NCBI RefSeq assembly: GCF_007830495.1
Contig: NZ_VLKW01000002.1
Coordinates: 270,270-334,269 of the forward strand
Direction of reading: 5' to 3'
Source: Pseudoduganella flava
GTDB taxonomy: Bacteria > Pseudomonadota > Gammaproteobacteria > Burkholderiales > Burkholderiaceae_D
DNA: 64,000 nucleotides
The notes under the pieces were generated by a model. That model made no database searches. It saw only the letters and a program-made list of their open reading frames with translations, and was not told the DNA's origin. The number at the start of each line of letters is the position of its first letter. Positions within the stretch are counted from its first letter, which is position 1. The position numbers and the translations under genes are program-made. Below, one piece after another: positions 42,513 through 51,111 of this stretch.

Positions 42513-44828
42513 ATGAGCATATTGCAGAAAGCCGTACAGGGGGCCATGCAGAAGGCCGTCGAACTGGCGCCGGATGCGTTGATCCCCGGTGGCGTGCCCG
42601 ATCCGCTGATCGGTGAAAAGCACGAGTTGATCGGTGCGCCTGTCTCACGCGTCGACGGTGCGTTGAAGGTGAAGGGCGCCGCGCCGTTCGCGGCGGAGTT
42701 TCCGCTCGAAGCGATGACATATGCGGCCCTCGTCTACAGCACGATCCCGAAAGGGCGCATCGCCACGCTCGACACCACCGAGGCGGAGCGTGCGCCCGGC
42801 GTCGTGCTGGTCATGACGCACCGGAACGCGCCGCGCATGAAGGCGGTGCCGATGTTCCTCTCCCAGCCGAAGGCGGCCGGCGGCGACTCGCTGCCCGTGT
42901 TCCAGGACGATACCGTGCACTGGAACGGCCAGCCGGTGGCGCTGGTGCTGGCCGAGACGCAGGAGCAGGCCGACCATGCGAAGTCGCTGGTCCGCATCAC
43001 GTACGATGAGGAAAGCGCGGTGACGTCGCTGGCCGCCGCGAAGGCGCGCGGTGCCGAGCCGACCGCCTTCCAGGGCGAACCGCAGCACGTGGCCAGCGGC
43101 GACGCGCAAGCCGCGCTGGCGGCGTCGCCGTACCGGGTCGATGCCGTCTACCACACGCCAATGCTGAACCACAACGCGATCGAATTGCATGCCGCCACGG
43201 TGGCATGGCATGGCGACGAGCTGCGCATCCACGACGCCACGCAGGCGGTGGCGCACGCGGCGTGGTCGCTGGCCCAGGTGTTCGGGCTGAAGGAAGAGCA
43301 GGTGCGCGTCACGTCGCCGTTTGTCGGCGGCGGCTTCGGCGGCAAGACGCTTTGGCAGCACCAGGTGCTGGCGGCGGCGGCCGCGAAACTGGCGGGCCGG
43401 CCGGTGCGCATCATGCTGTCGCGCGAAGGCGTCTACCGCGTCGTGGGCGGCCGTACGCTGACGGAGCAGCGGGTGGCGATCGGCGCCGACGAAGCCGGCC
43501 GCTTCACGGCGCTGATCCAGACGGGCACGGTGGCGATGACGCCGCAGAACAATATGCCGGAACCGTTCATCATGCCGGCCCGCTCGCTGTACGCGGCCGG
43601 CACCTTCGAGCTGGACGTGCAGGCGGTGCGGATGAACATGCTGGCCAATACGTTCATGCGCGCGCCCGGCGAAGCGGTCGGCTCGTTCGCGCTGGAGTGC
43701 GCGATCGACGAGCTGGCGGAACAGCTGCGCGTCGATCCCGTCGAACTGCGCCGCCGCAACGACCCGGACAAGGACCCGACGACGGGGCGCCCGTTCTCGT
43801 CGCACCATCTGGTGGAAGCGTACCGGATGGGCGCGGAGCGCTTCGGCTGGGACCAGCGCCACGGCCAGCCGCGCATGCGCCAGGAAGGCGAGTGGCTCGT
43901 CGGCCTGGGCTGTGCCACCGCCACCTACCCGTACTACCGGATGCCAGGCGGCGCGGCACGTATCTCGATCACGCGCGATGCCCGGGTGAGGGTGGACGTG
44001 GCCGCGCACGAGATGGGCATGGGCACGGCCACCGTCAACGCGCAGGTGGTCGCGGCCCGGCTCGGCGTGCCGCTGGAACACGTGACGGTGACGTACGGCG
44101 ACTCGGCGCTGCCCGGCACGGTGTTGGCCGGCGGCTCGCAGCAGACGGCGTCGATCGGCCGCGCCGTCGTGGCGGCGCTGGATGCGCTGTTCACGGACCT
44201 GCTGCGCCTGGGCGGGCAAGGCACCTTGGTCGAAGGCCTGCACTTCGACGAGGTGCGCGGCGTCGACGGCGCGCTGTGCAAGGCGGACGACCCGGCCCGC
44301 CGCGCCAGCTATGCCGAGCTGCTGGCACGCGCCGGCAAGGATGCGCTGGAGGTGATCGGCCAGGCGCCGCCGCCGCTGGAAACGCGCCACTGGTCGATGC
44401 ATTCGACGGGCGCGATCTTCTGCGAGGCGCGCGTCAACACGGTGACGGGCGAGCCGCGCGTGACGCGCCTGCTGGGTTCCTTCGATTGCGGCCGCATCCT
44501 GAACGCGAAGACGGCCGCGAGCCAGTTCCGCGGCGGCATGATCATGGGCCTGGGTATGGCGCTGATGGAGGAGACGCTGTTCGACGAGCGCAATGGCCGC
44601 ATCATGAACCCGAACCTGGCCGACTACCACGTGCCGGCGCACCTGGACGTGCCGGCGATCGACGTGATGTGGACGGACATCCCCGACCCGCACGCGCCGG
44701 CCGGGGCGCGCGGCATCGGCGAGATCGGCATCACCGGCACCGCCGCGGCGGTGGCCAACGCGATCTACAACGCGTGCGGGGTACGGGTCCGCGAACTGCC
44801 GATCACGCTCGACAAGCTGCTCGGCTGA
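42513..44828 (+). CDS. paoC: Aldehyde oxidoreductase, molybdenum-binding catalytic subunit
   Basis: 771 residues. Seen: PFVGGGFGGKTLWQHQVLAAAAAKLAGRPV (cofactor loop), FMRAPGEAVGSFALE, GGSQQTASIGRA, and the C-terminal GARGIGEIGITGTAAAVANAI with the catalytic base Glu. It oxidises aldehydes to acids with a molybdenum-cytosine-dinucleotide-type cofactor in PaoC relatives. No PaoD/XdhC-type maturation gene follows; the next gene is convergent nine bases away, so cofactor insertion must be served from elsewhere. Confidence 0.92.
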   Translation: MSILQKAVQGAMQKAVELAPDALIPGGVPDPLIGEKHELIGAPVSRVDGALKVKGAAPFAAEFPLEAMTYAALVYSTIPKGRIATLDTTEAERAPGVVLVMTHRNAPRMKAVPMFLSQPKAAGGDSLPVFQDDTVHWNGQPVALVLAETQEQADHAKSLVRITYDEESAVTSLAAAKARGAEPTAFQGEPQHVASGDAQAALAASPYRVDAVYHTPMLNHNAIELHAATVAWHGDELRIHDATQAVAHAAWSLAQVFGLKEEQVRVTSPFVGGGFGGKTLWQHQVLAAAAAKLAGRPVRIMLSREGVYRVVGGRTLTEQRVAIGADEAGRFTALIQTGTVAMTPQNNMPEPFIMPARSLYAAGTFELDVQAVRMNMLANTFMRAPGEAVGSFALECAIDELAEQLRVDPVELRRRNDPDKDPTTGRPFSSHHLVEAYRMGAERFGWDQRHGQPRMRQEGEWLVGLGCATATYPYYRMPGGAARISITRDARVRVDVAAHEMGMGTATVNAQVVAARLGVPLEHVTVTYGDSALPGTVLAGGSQQTASIGRAVVAALDALFTDLLRLGGQGTLVEGLHFDEVRGVDGALCKADDPARRASYAELLARAGKDALEVIGQAPPPLETRHWSMHSTGAIFCEARVNTVTGEPRVTRLLGSFDCGRILNAKTAASQFRGGMIMGLGMALMEETLFDERNGRIMNPNLADYHVPAHLDVPAIDVMWTDIPDPHAPAGARGIGEIGITGTAAAVANAIYNACGVRVRELPITLDKLLG

Positions 44829-44837
44829 AGCAGAAGC

Positions 44838-45560
44838 TCAGGCGCGCGCCGCCAGTGCCGCCAGCAGCGCCGGGCGGTACTGGCGGCTCAGCGGCACCGT
44901 GCCGCCATCGGTCAGCACCACGGTGCCGTCGCCCTTGTCGTTGGCATTGATCCGGTCGACCCATGGCAGGTGCACGGCGGCGCGCCGGTGGCAGCGCACG
45001 AATGCGGGGCCGAGCGTGTCGAGCAGGTTGGCCAGCGTCTGGCGCAGCAGCGGCGCCTGGCCGCCAGCATGCAGCGCCACGTAGTTGTCGGCCGTCTCCA
45101 GCCAGCGCACGTCGGCCACCTTGACGATGCGCGTGACGCCCCGTTCGGTGACGAGCAGCTGGCGCAGCGGGCCGAGGTGCGGCAACGATGATGTCACCTG
45201 ACGCGCCGCCAGGCGCTCCCGCAGTTTCATCAGCGCCCGCGCCAGCCGCTCCGCGTCGCACGGTTTCAACAGGTAGTCCACCGCGTTCGCATCGAACGCG
45301 CGCACCGCGTATTCGTCGAACGCTGTCACGAACACGATGAGCGGCTTCGGCTCGGGCAGCGAAGCGGCCACTTCGAGGCCGCCGATCTCCGGCATCTGGA
45401 TGTCCAGCAGCAGCGCATCGGGCGGGTGCGCCGCCACCTTCGCCAGTGCCTCCCAGCCGTCGCGCGCCTCGTCGACGGTACCGATGCCCGGCGCTTGCGC
45501 CAGCAGCCGGCGCAAGCGCTCGCGCGCCGGCCGTTCGTCGTCGACGATCAGGATGTTCAT
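44838..45560 (-). CDS. LytTR-family response regulator
   Basis: 240 residues. Seen: receiver domain with DDE pocket (7-9) and phospho-acceptor Asp53 (LLDIQMP), then a LytTR DNA-binding domain (about 130-238: RIVKVADVRWLETADNYVALHAG, FVRCHRRAAVHLPWVDRI). Last gene of a minus-strand run after its kinase, which it overlaps by four bases. Target genes unknown; the LytTR type usually controls virulence, autolysis or transport genes, and the Na+/H+ antiporter upstream is a candidate. Confidence 0.92.
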   Translation of the reverse strand: MNILIVDDERPARERLRRLLAQAPGIGTVDEARDGWEALAKVAAHPPDALLLDIQMPEIGGLEVAASLPEPKPLIVFVTAFDEYAVRAFDANAVDYLLKPCDAERLARALMKLRERLAARQVTSSLPHLGPLRQLLVTERGVTRIVKVADVRWLETADNYVALHAGGQAPLLRQTLANLLDTLGPAFVRCHRRAAVHLPWVDRINANDKGDGTVVLTDGGTVPLSRQYRPALLAALAARA

Positions 45561-46651
45561 GCGTTCTCCATCCGCGGCAGGGACAGCGGCAGGGCCAGCG
45601 CGGCGCGCACGCCGGCCGGTGCCAGCTGCGTCAACGTCAGCGTGGCGGCAGCGCCATGCAGCGCGTGCAGGCGTGCGCGCAGGTTGGCCAGCGCGATGCC
45701 GGCGCTGCCGGCCGGCGGCGGCGCAGCCAGGCTGCCGGCATCGTCGGCCACCGCCAGCAGCAGCCGGGTGCCGTCGCACCGCGCCGTGACGACGATGCGG
45801 ACCGCATCGCGGCGCCGCTCGACCGTGTGGCAAAACACGTTTTCCAGCAGCGGCTGCAGGCACATCGCCGGCACCAGGTATGTATCCAGGCCGTGCTCCA
45901 CCTGCCAGTCGATGACGACGCGGTCGGCAAAGCGTTCCGCCATCAGGTCGGCGTAGGCGCGCAGCAGGCGCAGCTCGTCGGCCAGCGGCACCTGCTGGCG
46001 CGCGCCGGCCGTCAGCGCCGTGCGCAGCAGGTCGGACAGCCGCATCAGCAGCGCATCGGCGCGCTCCACGTCCTCGTGCATCGTGGCGGCGATCGTGTTC
46101 AACGCGTTGAACAGGAAGTGCGGCTGCATCTGCTGCGTCAGCTGTTGCAGTTGCGCCGTGCGCAGTTGCGTGGCCATCTGCTCCGCGCGCAGCCGCTCGG
46201 CCTGCAGCACCTGCCACGACAGCACGCCGAACGTGACGACGACGAAGATAGCGAAGAAGATCGTGATCTTCACGTCCTCGTAGATGAACACGGGCAGCCA
46301 TGCGCCGTGCGGATACGTTTCGCCGGCCAGCGCGTACACGCCGTGGCGGATGCCGAACGCGATCGGCACGAAGCCGATCCAGTACACCAGCAGCCACGGC
46401 GCCTGGCGCGCGAACCACGCGCGCGGCTGCGTCACCAGGTGGTCGTAGCGGCGCGTGAAGCGGCGCTGGGCCAACAGCAGCACGGTGGCCGTGAACGCGG
46501 ACGACGACTCCCACAGCAGCGGGTGCCACAGCGGCCCCTCGTCGTTGCGCAGGAAGTCTTGCACGGCCGTGACGATCATCAGCACCCAGAACAGCGCCCA
46601 CGCGGCGGCGATCATCCGGTGCAGGCGGCGGCGGGCGAGGTCGGCGTCCAT
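45557..46651 (-). CDS. LytS/YpdA-type sensor histidine kinase
   Basis: 364 residues. Seen: four membrane helices in the first 150 residues, a coiled segment (VLQAERLRAEQMATQLRTAQLQQLTQQMQ), the His-kinase motif QPHFLFNALNTIAATMHED with the phospho-accepting His near residue 173, and an ATPase domain with MCLQPLLENVFCH. The membrane part has no large outer domain, so it may sense a membrane or ion signal. It lies three bases after the antiporter gene and overlaps the LytTR regulator gene. Confidence 0.9.
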   Translation of the reverse strand: MDADLARRRLHRMIAAAWALFWVLMIVTAVQDFLRNDEGPLWHPLLWESSSAFTATVLLLAQRRFTRRYDHLVTQPRAWFARQAPWLLVYWIGFVPIAFGIRHGVYALAGETYPHGAWLPVFIYEDVKITIFFAIFVVVTFGVLSWQVLQAERLRAEQMATQLRTAQLQQLTQQMQPHFLFNALNTIAATMHEDVERADALLMRLSDLLRTALTAGARQQVPLADELRLLRAYADLMAERFADRVVIDWQVEHGLDTYLVPAMCLQPLLENVFCHTVERRRDAVRIVVTARCDGTRLLLAVADDAGSLAAPPPAGSAGIALANLRARLHALHGAAATLTLTQLAPAGVRAALALPLSLPRMENA

Positions 46652-46654
46652 GCG

Positions 46655-48295
46655 TCAGTGCTTGTGGCGCGCTTCGACGAGGTCGATCTCGCGCACCAGC
46701 TTGCGGGAGATCTCGTCGGAGATGTGTTCGTGGCGCGCCAGCTGGAAGATCATGCGGCGTTCGGCCTGCAGCGCGGCCAGGCGCAGCACGCGTTCGGCCT
46801 GGTCCAGCTTGCGGAAGCGCGCCGCATCCTCGCCGTCGGTGGCGGCGGTGCTGTCGAGGCGGTGCTGGTACAGCGCGATGACGCGCGCGGCCGCCTCCGG
46901 GTACATGTCGCTGTCGGCGCCCACCTGCAGCTGTTCCATCTGGGCCCGCTCGACGGCGGCGATCGCGGCGCTGGCCGCTTCGCGCCGGGCCAGGTCTTCC
47001 TCCTGCTGCTCGGCCGGCTCTTCGGGGAAGTCCATGCCGGCCAGCAGCCGGGGCAGGCCGAGCGCGGCCGCCGCCAGCGACAGCAGGATCACCGTCGAGG
47101 CCAGGAAGATCGTCAGGTCGCGCGCGGGGAACGGCGCGCCGGTGGGCAACGTCAACGGCACCGTCATCACGCCGGCCAGGGTGATCGCGCCGCGCGCGCC
47201 GGCCAGCGACGTGGCCAGCAGCAGCCGCAACGGCGGGCGCGCTGCCGCTTCGCCGCGGCGCGTCTTGCGGTACAAGGTGATGCGCAGGGCCGTCCACACC
47301 CACACGAAACGCAGCGCCAGCAGGCCGCCCGTGATCGAGAACGCGTACAGCACCAGCCACCACGGGTTCAGGTGGCCGCTCTGGTCCAGCGACACGCGGG
47401 CGCCCTCCATGATGTCCGGCAGTTGCTCGCCCAGCAGCACGAACATCACGCCATTCAGCGCGAACTGCACGGTGTCCCACACGGCCGAGCGCTGGATGCG
47501 CGTCGTCGCCATCACCTGGCCGGACAGCTCGACATAGCTCATCGTGACGCCGGCGGCGACGGCGGCCAGGATGCCGGAGGCCTGCAGGTGCTCGGCCGCC
47601 AGGTAGGCGCCGAACGGGATCAGCAGGTTGACGAGGATCGGCGAGCCGGCCGGTTCGCCGAAGTGGCGGAACAGCCAGCGCTGCACCCACGTGATCAGCA
47701 GTGTGACACCGACGCCGGCCGCGATGCCGCCGAGTGCCAGCCACAGGAACGTCAGCGACGCCTGCGTCAGCGAGAAACTGCCCGTCATCGCCGCGGCGAT
47801 CGCGAAGCGGAAGCACACCAGGCCGCTGGCATCGTTCAGCAGCGACTCGCCTTCCAGGATGTGCATCAGCCGCTTCGGGATCGGCGCGCGCGCGGCGATC
47901 GAGCCCACGGCGACCGGGTCGGTCGGCGACACGATCGCGGCCAGCGCGAACGCCACGGCCAGCGGCATCGCCGGGATCAGCCAGTGGATCAGGAAGCCTG
48001 CGCCGACGACGGTGAAGACGACGAGGCCGAACGCCAGCTCGAGGATGATGCCCTTGTCGCGGAACAGGCCGCTCTTGGGGATGCGCCAGCCGTCCAGGAA
48101 CAGCAGCGGCGGCAGGAACAGCAGGAAGAACAGCTCCGGGTCCATGCGCACGCCATGGCCCGTGTAGCCGGCGATCGCGGCGCCCAGGCCGATCTGCACG
48201 AGCGGTAGCGGGATCGACACGGGCAGCACCCGCACGAGATAGGCGCTGGCCACGACGGCCAGCATCATGGCGAGGACGATTTCGATTGAATCCAT
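46655..48295 (-). CDS. CPA1-type Na+/H+ antiporter
   Basis: 546 residues with about twelve hydrophobic helices, then a soluble C-terminal tail (about 425-546) rich in charged helices. Seen: FALAAIVSPTDPVAVGSI (ion-binding PTD with Asp), HILEGESLLNDASGLV (the ND motif), and SLAGARGAITLAGVM. It exchanges Na+ or K+ for protons across the inner membrane. A perfect TATAAT is on the minus strand at 48333-48338, 38 bp before the start, though no good -35 goes with it. Likely operon with the LytS/LytTR pair. Confidence 0.92.
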   Translation of the reverse strand: MDSIEIVLAMMLAVVASAYLVRVLPVSIPLPLVQIGLGAAIAGYTGHGVRMDPELFFLLFLPPLLFLDGWRIPKSGLFRDKGIILELAFGLVVFTVVGAGFLIHWLIPAMPLAVAFALAAIVSPTDPVAVGSIAARAPIPKRLMHILEGESLLNDASGLVCFRFAIAAAMTGSFSLTQASLTFLWLALGGIAAGVGVTLLITWVQRWLFRHFGEPAGSPILVNLLIPFGAYLAAEHLQASGILAAVAAGVTMSYVELSGQVMATTRIQRSAVWDTVQFALNGVMFVLLGEQLPDIMEGARVSLDQSGHLNPWWLVLYAFSITGGLLALRFVWVWTALRITLYRKTRRGEAAARPPLRLLLATSLAGARGAITLAGVMTVPLTLPTGAPFPARDLTIFLASTVILLSLAAAALGLPRLLAGMDFPEEPAEQQEEDLARREAASAAIAAVERAQMEQLQVGADSDMYPEAAARVIALYQHRLDSTAATDGEDAARFRKLDQAERVLRLAALQAERRMIFQLARHEHISDEISRKLVREIDLVEARHKH

Positions 48296-48386
48296 GCGGG
48301 CGCGTCGTTCCTTGTGTTGACTGAATCGACGCATTATAGATGCTGGCGCCGCGGCGGCTGGCCACCGCGGCCGGGCAGGCGGGGAT

Positions 48387-49307
48387 TCAGGCGCGGCGGG
48401 AGCGGCGGACCAGCACGATGCCCGCCAGGCCGGTGGCGGCCAGGGCCAGCGAGCCCGGCTCCGGCAATTCCTGCTGCTGCGCGCTGACCAGCGTGTTCTG
48501 CTGCACGGTGATCTGGTAATCACGGCCGGCCAGCAGCAGCGGCGACGTGGCACGCAGCGCGAACGACTCGCTCGTCGAGTTGTACATCGACGTGCCGGTG
48601 CGGCCATGCGTGCGGCTCACCTGGGCCATGCCGTTGATCTGGGCCGGCGCGAACGTGAACACGGACAGGCCGGTGCGCAGGTCGACGATGTTCACGCTCC
48701 ACGAGATGCGCGCGTTGGCGGTCGTGACGGCGCGGCCGTCCGGCGACAGGTAGGCCATCGCATACGGCGTGGCGTCGAAGCTGACCGTCATCGTATCGTT
48801 GCTGCCGAGGCGGAACTCCATCGTGTTCGAGCTGCCTACCGACGAATTGCTGGTCGCCATCTGCTTGTTGTAGGCGGTGGCCACGTCCGCGCGGGTCTGC
48901 GAGTGGGCGCCGGCCGCGGCGCCATTGATCGAGATGCCCGAGCCCAGGAAGCGCTGGTCCGCGTAGCCGAAGTTGCCGCCCATCGGCGCCGTCGCGGCAA
49001 AGGGCGTGAAGTTGTTTTCGCCGAACGCGGGGCAGGGAATGCCGACGCACTGGTGCACCACGTCCGGCCGTGCCCCGTAGGCCGACGAGCTGGCGAAGAC
49101 ATTGTTCAGCGACGCCGTCGCATGGGCGTCGTTGACGCCGACCAGCTTGGTGAAGTCCGTGTTCTTGTATACGCTGCCGTTGGCGTGCGAGATCTTGAAG
49201 TTGTTGATGTCCAGGATCGCCGAGGCGAACGTGCTGGCGCCGGCCGACCCGCAGCCGAGCGTCGCGGCGCCCACCGCGACGAGAAGACGCGTCTTGATGT
49301 CGATCAT
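48387..49307 (-). CDS. PEP-CTERM sorting-signal protein
   Basis: 306 residues from ATG 49307. Seen: signal peptide (about 1-23), a beta-rich exported region, and the C-terminal sorting signal LPEPGSLALAATGLAGIVLV followed by RRSRRA, which directs processing by an EpsH/XrtA exosortase. Such proteins belong to exopolysaccharide-linked surface structures. No exosortase is in the window. A sigma-54-like promoter lies 58 bp upstream (49365-49380). A start at 49349 is possible but would spoil the signal peptide. Confidence 0.88.
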   Translation of the reverse strand: MIDIKTRLLVAVGAATLGCGSAGASTFASAILDINNFKISHANGSVYKNTDFTKLVGVNDAHATASLNNVFASSSAYGARPDVVHQCVGIPCPAFGENNFTPFAATAPMGGNFGYADQRFLGSGISINGAAAGAHSQTRADVATAYNKQMATSNSSVGSSNTMEFRLGSNDTMTVSFDATPYAMAYLSPDGRAVTTANARISWSVNIVDLRTGLSVFTFAPAQINGMAQVSRTHGRTGTSMYNSTSESFALRATSPLLLAGRDYQITVQQNTLVSAQQQELPEPGSLALAATGLAGIVLVRRSRRA

Positions 49308-49364
49308 TTTTCTGCCCCTCGAAGTTGGTTTGAACTCGCCTGAGAGCACGAGTACCTGCTTCAG

Positions 49365-49380
49365 TGCATTATTGATGCCA
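49365..49380 (-). promoter_or_regulatory. Sigma-54-type promoter of the PEP-CTERM gene
   Basis: On the minus strand TGGCAT-CAATA-ATGCA, matching the TGGCAC-N5-TTGCA consensus in 9 of 11 fixed positions, with GG and GC spaced by ten bases. PEP-CTERM genes in exosortase species are known to be driven by RpoN with the PrsK/PrsR pair. A 7-bp dyad GTCGGAG (49392-49398) / CTCCGAC (49451-49457) further upstream could be an enhancer site. Confidence 0.6.
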
Positions 49381-49540
49381 GGGCAATTTGTGTCGGAGAT
49401 TCAGGGACTTGCCGAACCCGGCCGTGGAAAAAGTAGTGGAATGGAAAGAACTCCGACGCAGCACGGAAACGTTCACGCGAAAAAGACGCCGTTACACTCT
49501 GGCATTTATGAAATGGTTCTGGCATAATCATGCCTCCCAA

Positions 49541-49616
49541 GCGGGAGTAGCTCAGTTGGTAGAGCGCAACCTTGCCAAGGTTGAGGTCGAGAGTTCGAGA
49601 CTCTTCTCCCGCTCCA
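49541..49616 (+). tRNA. tRNA-Gly(GCC)
   Basis: 76 bases with encoded CCA end. Acceptor arms GCGGGAG and CTCCCGC pair; D-arm GCTC-GAGC; anticodon stem CAACC/GGTTG with loop TTGCCAA and anticodon GCC at 49574-49576; T-arm GAGAG-TTCGAGA-CTCTT. Nothing atypical. CATAAT at about 49532 may be its -10. Confidence 0.97.
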
Positions 49617-49624
49617 GAATTCGC

Positions 49625-49650
49625 AACGGCAGCCTGATGGCTGCCGTTTT
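49625..49650 (+). terminator. Intrinsic terminator after tRNA-Gly
   Basis: AACGGCAGCC (49625-49634), loop TGAT, GGCTGCCGTT (49639-49648), with the T-run TTTT closing and following the stem. Starts nine bases after the tRNA. Confidence 0.88.
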
Positions 49651-49773
49651 CATTTGCGGTTTTCGTTTGCCGTTTTAGCCTGTTTTTGCCTCGGCGATAT
49701 CGCCGTTTCGGCCCTTGCTGTAGCACTGTTGTTTTCCGCCACCTGTGTTCCTTGACTTAATGTTCAGGAACCC

Positions 49774-49801
49774 TTGTTTCCTCTGGTTTCTCCCCTATAC
49801 T
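49774..49801 (+). promoter_or_regulatory. Probable sigma-70 promoter of cheV
   Basis: TTGTTT (49774-49779), 16 bp, TATACT (49796-49801). It lies 62 bp before the cheV start. Confidence 0.45.
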
Positions 49802-49863
49802 GCGTCCAATCGCCCGCCAGGTGTGGGCAGTCATGCGGAAAAGTATTGAGACCGGGGATAGCA

Positions 49864-50817
49864 ATGAAGAGCGTACAACAGGAAATCGACGAGCGCACCA
49901 ACCTTACCAACACGAATAAATTCGAGCTGCTGCTGTTCCGCCTTGGCGCGGACGAAAACGGCGAGCATTCCGAACTGTACGGCATTAACGTGTTCAAGAT
50001 CCGTGAGATCGTCGCCATGCCGCCGGTGACAGCCGTTGCCGGCTCGCAGCCGCACATGCTGGGCGTCGTCAACCTGCGCGGCCAGATCATCCCCGTGATG
50101 GACTTGCCGGCGATTGTCGGCGTCAAGCCGAAGACGGGCCTGAACATCATGCTCGTCACCGAATTCGCCCGTACCACGCAGGCGTTCGCCGTCGAATCCG
50201 TCGACGAGATCGTGCGCCTGGACTGGAGCCAGGTGCTGACGGCCGAAGGCAGCAACTCGACCGGCATGGTGACGTCGATCGCGCGCCTGGACGGCGACAC
50301 CAGCGGCACGCGCCTGGCGCAGGTGCTGGACGTCGAAACGATCCTGCGCCGCATGGTGCCGTCCGAAGGCAAGGAAGTCGATCCGGAATCGATGCCGCAC
50401 GTGCTGCTGAAGCAGGGCAGCTTCATCCTGGCCGCCGACGATTCCGTCGTCGCACGCAACCTGATCGAGCAAGGCCTGCAGGCGATGCACGCGCCGTTCG
50501 TGATGACGAAGTCCGGCAAGGAAGCATGGGACAAGTTGAACAGCATCGCCGAAGGCTGCAAGGCCGAAGGCATCGACGTGATCGACCGCGTCGCGCTGGT
50601 GCTGACGGACCTGGAAATGCCGGAGATGGACGGCTTCACGCTGACCCGCAAGATCAAGCAGGACCCGCGCTTCTCGAAGATCCCCGTGGTGATCCACTCC
50701 TCGCTGTCGGGCAAGACCAACGAAGACCACGTGAAGGGTGTCGGTGCCGATGCCTATGTGGCCAAGTTCGTCGCAGAAGACCTGGCCGCGACGATCAAGC
50801 AGGTGCTGCACAAATAA
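49864..50817 (+). CDS. cheV: Chemotaxis coupling protein CheV
   Basis: 317 residues. Seen: CheW-like domain (about 18-165: ELLLFRLG, LYGINVFKIREIVAMPPVT, HMLGVVNLRGQIIPVMDL) joined to a receiver domain (about 185-315) with Asp249 (LVLTDLEMPEMDG) and LKQGSFILAADDSVVARNL. CheV couples receptors to CheA and is tuned by phosphorylation. Stand-alone; no other chemotaxis gene adjoins. ATG 49864 is preceded by GGGGATAG. Confidence 0.93.
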   Translation: MKSVQQEIDERTNLTNTNKFELLLFRLGADENGEHSELYGINVFKIREIVAMPPVTAVAGSQPHMLGVVNLRGQIIPVMDLPAIVGVKPKTGLNIMLVTEFARTTQAFAVESVDEIVRLDWSQVLTAEGSNSTGMVTSIARLDGDTSGTRLAQVLDVETILRRMVPSEGKEVDPESMPHVLLKQGSFILAADDSVVARNLIEQGLQAMHAPFVMTKSGKEAWDKLNSIAEGCKAEGIDVIDRVALVLTDLEMPEMDGFTLTRKIKQDPRFSKIPVVIHSSLSGKTNEDHVKGVGADAYVAKFVAEDLAATIKQVLHK

Positions 50818-50820
50818 CCA

Positions 50821-50920
50821 CACGGTGCCGGACGCCGGTTTTCCCGCCTGGCGTCGGGCTCCGCACTTCTCACGGTGCCCGACGCCGGCTTCTAGGCCCG
50901 GTGTCGCGTTCAGCACTTCC
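50821..50920 (+). repeat. 50-bp imperfect tandem repeat after cheV
   Basis: 50821-50870 and 50871-50920 align without gaps at 38 of 50 positions; both begin CACGGTGCC-GACGCCGG and end GCACTTC. Each unit can form a short hairpin between GACGCCGG-like and its complement. Confidence 0.65.
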
Positions 50921-50922
50921 CA

Positions 50923-50949
50923 ACATGCCGGTCCCTGCGACCGGCATGT
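50923..50949. terminator. Stem-loop between convergent cheV and the cio operon
   Basis: ACATGCCGGT (50923-50932) pairs with ACCGGCATGT (50940-50949) around CCCTGCG. It lies between the two converging transcripts; no T-run, so a bidirectional terminator role is only probable. Confidence 0.5.
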
Positions 50950-50967
50950 CGCATTCACGGCCCCGCC

Positions 50968-51111
50968 TCATCCCGCAAGGCCGGCAGCCCTCATCAGCAG
51001 GCGCATCAAGCTGGCGGCCACACCCAGCGCCGCCACGCTCAGGCACCAGATCAGCACGAGCCAGCCGAAGCGCCGCCAGCCGCCCGGCTTGCGGTCGTCG
51101 CCGGCGCCCAT
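50968..51111 (-). CDS. DUF2474-type small membrane subunit of the bd oxidase
   Basis: 47 residues: a basic N-terminus (DDRKPGGWRRFG), one membrane helix (about 16-37, WLVLIWCLSVAALGVAASLM), and a short tail. Single-helix proteins of this type follow cioB in many proteobacteria and are thought to stabilise the oxidase, as CydX does. The ATG overlaps the cioB stop (TGATG), which supports a real coupled gene. Confidence 0.85.
   Translation of the reverse strand: MGAGDDRKPGGWRRFGWLVLIWCLSVAALGVAASLMRLLMRAAGLAG

Noticed and set aside
44838..48365. An 1175-codon minus-strand frame running through the antiporter, kinase and regulator
   Set aside because: Only its last 240 codons code for a recognisable protein (the LytTR regulator, which has its own ATG); the rest is out of frame with the real genes.
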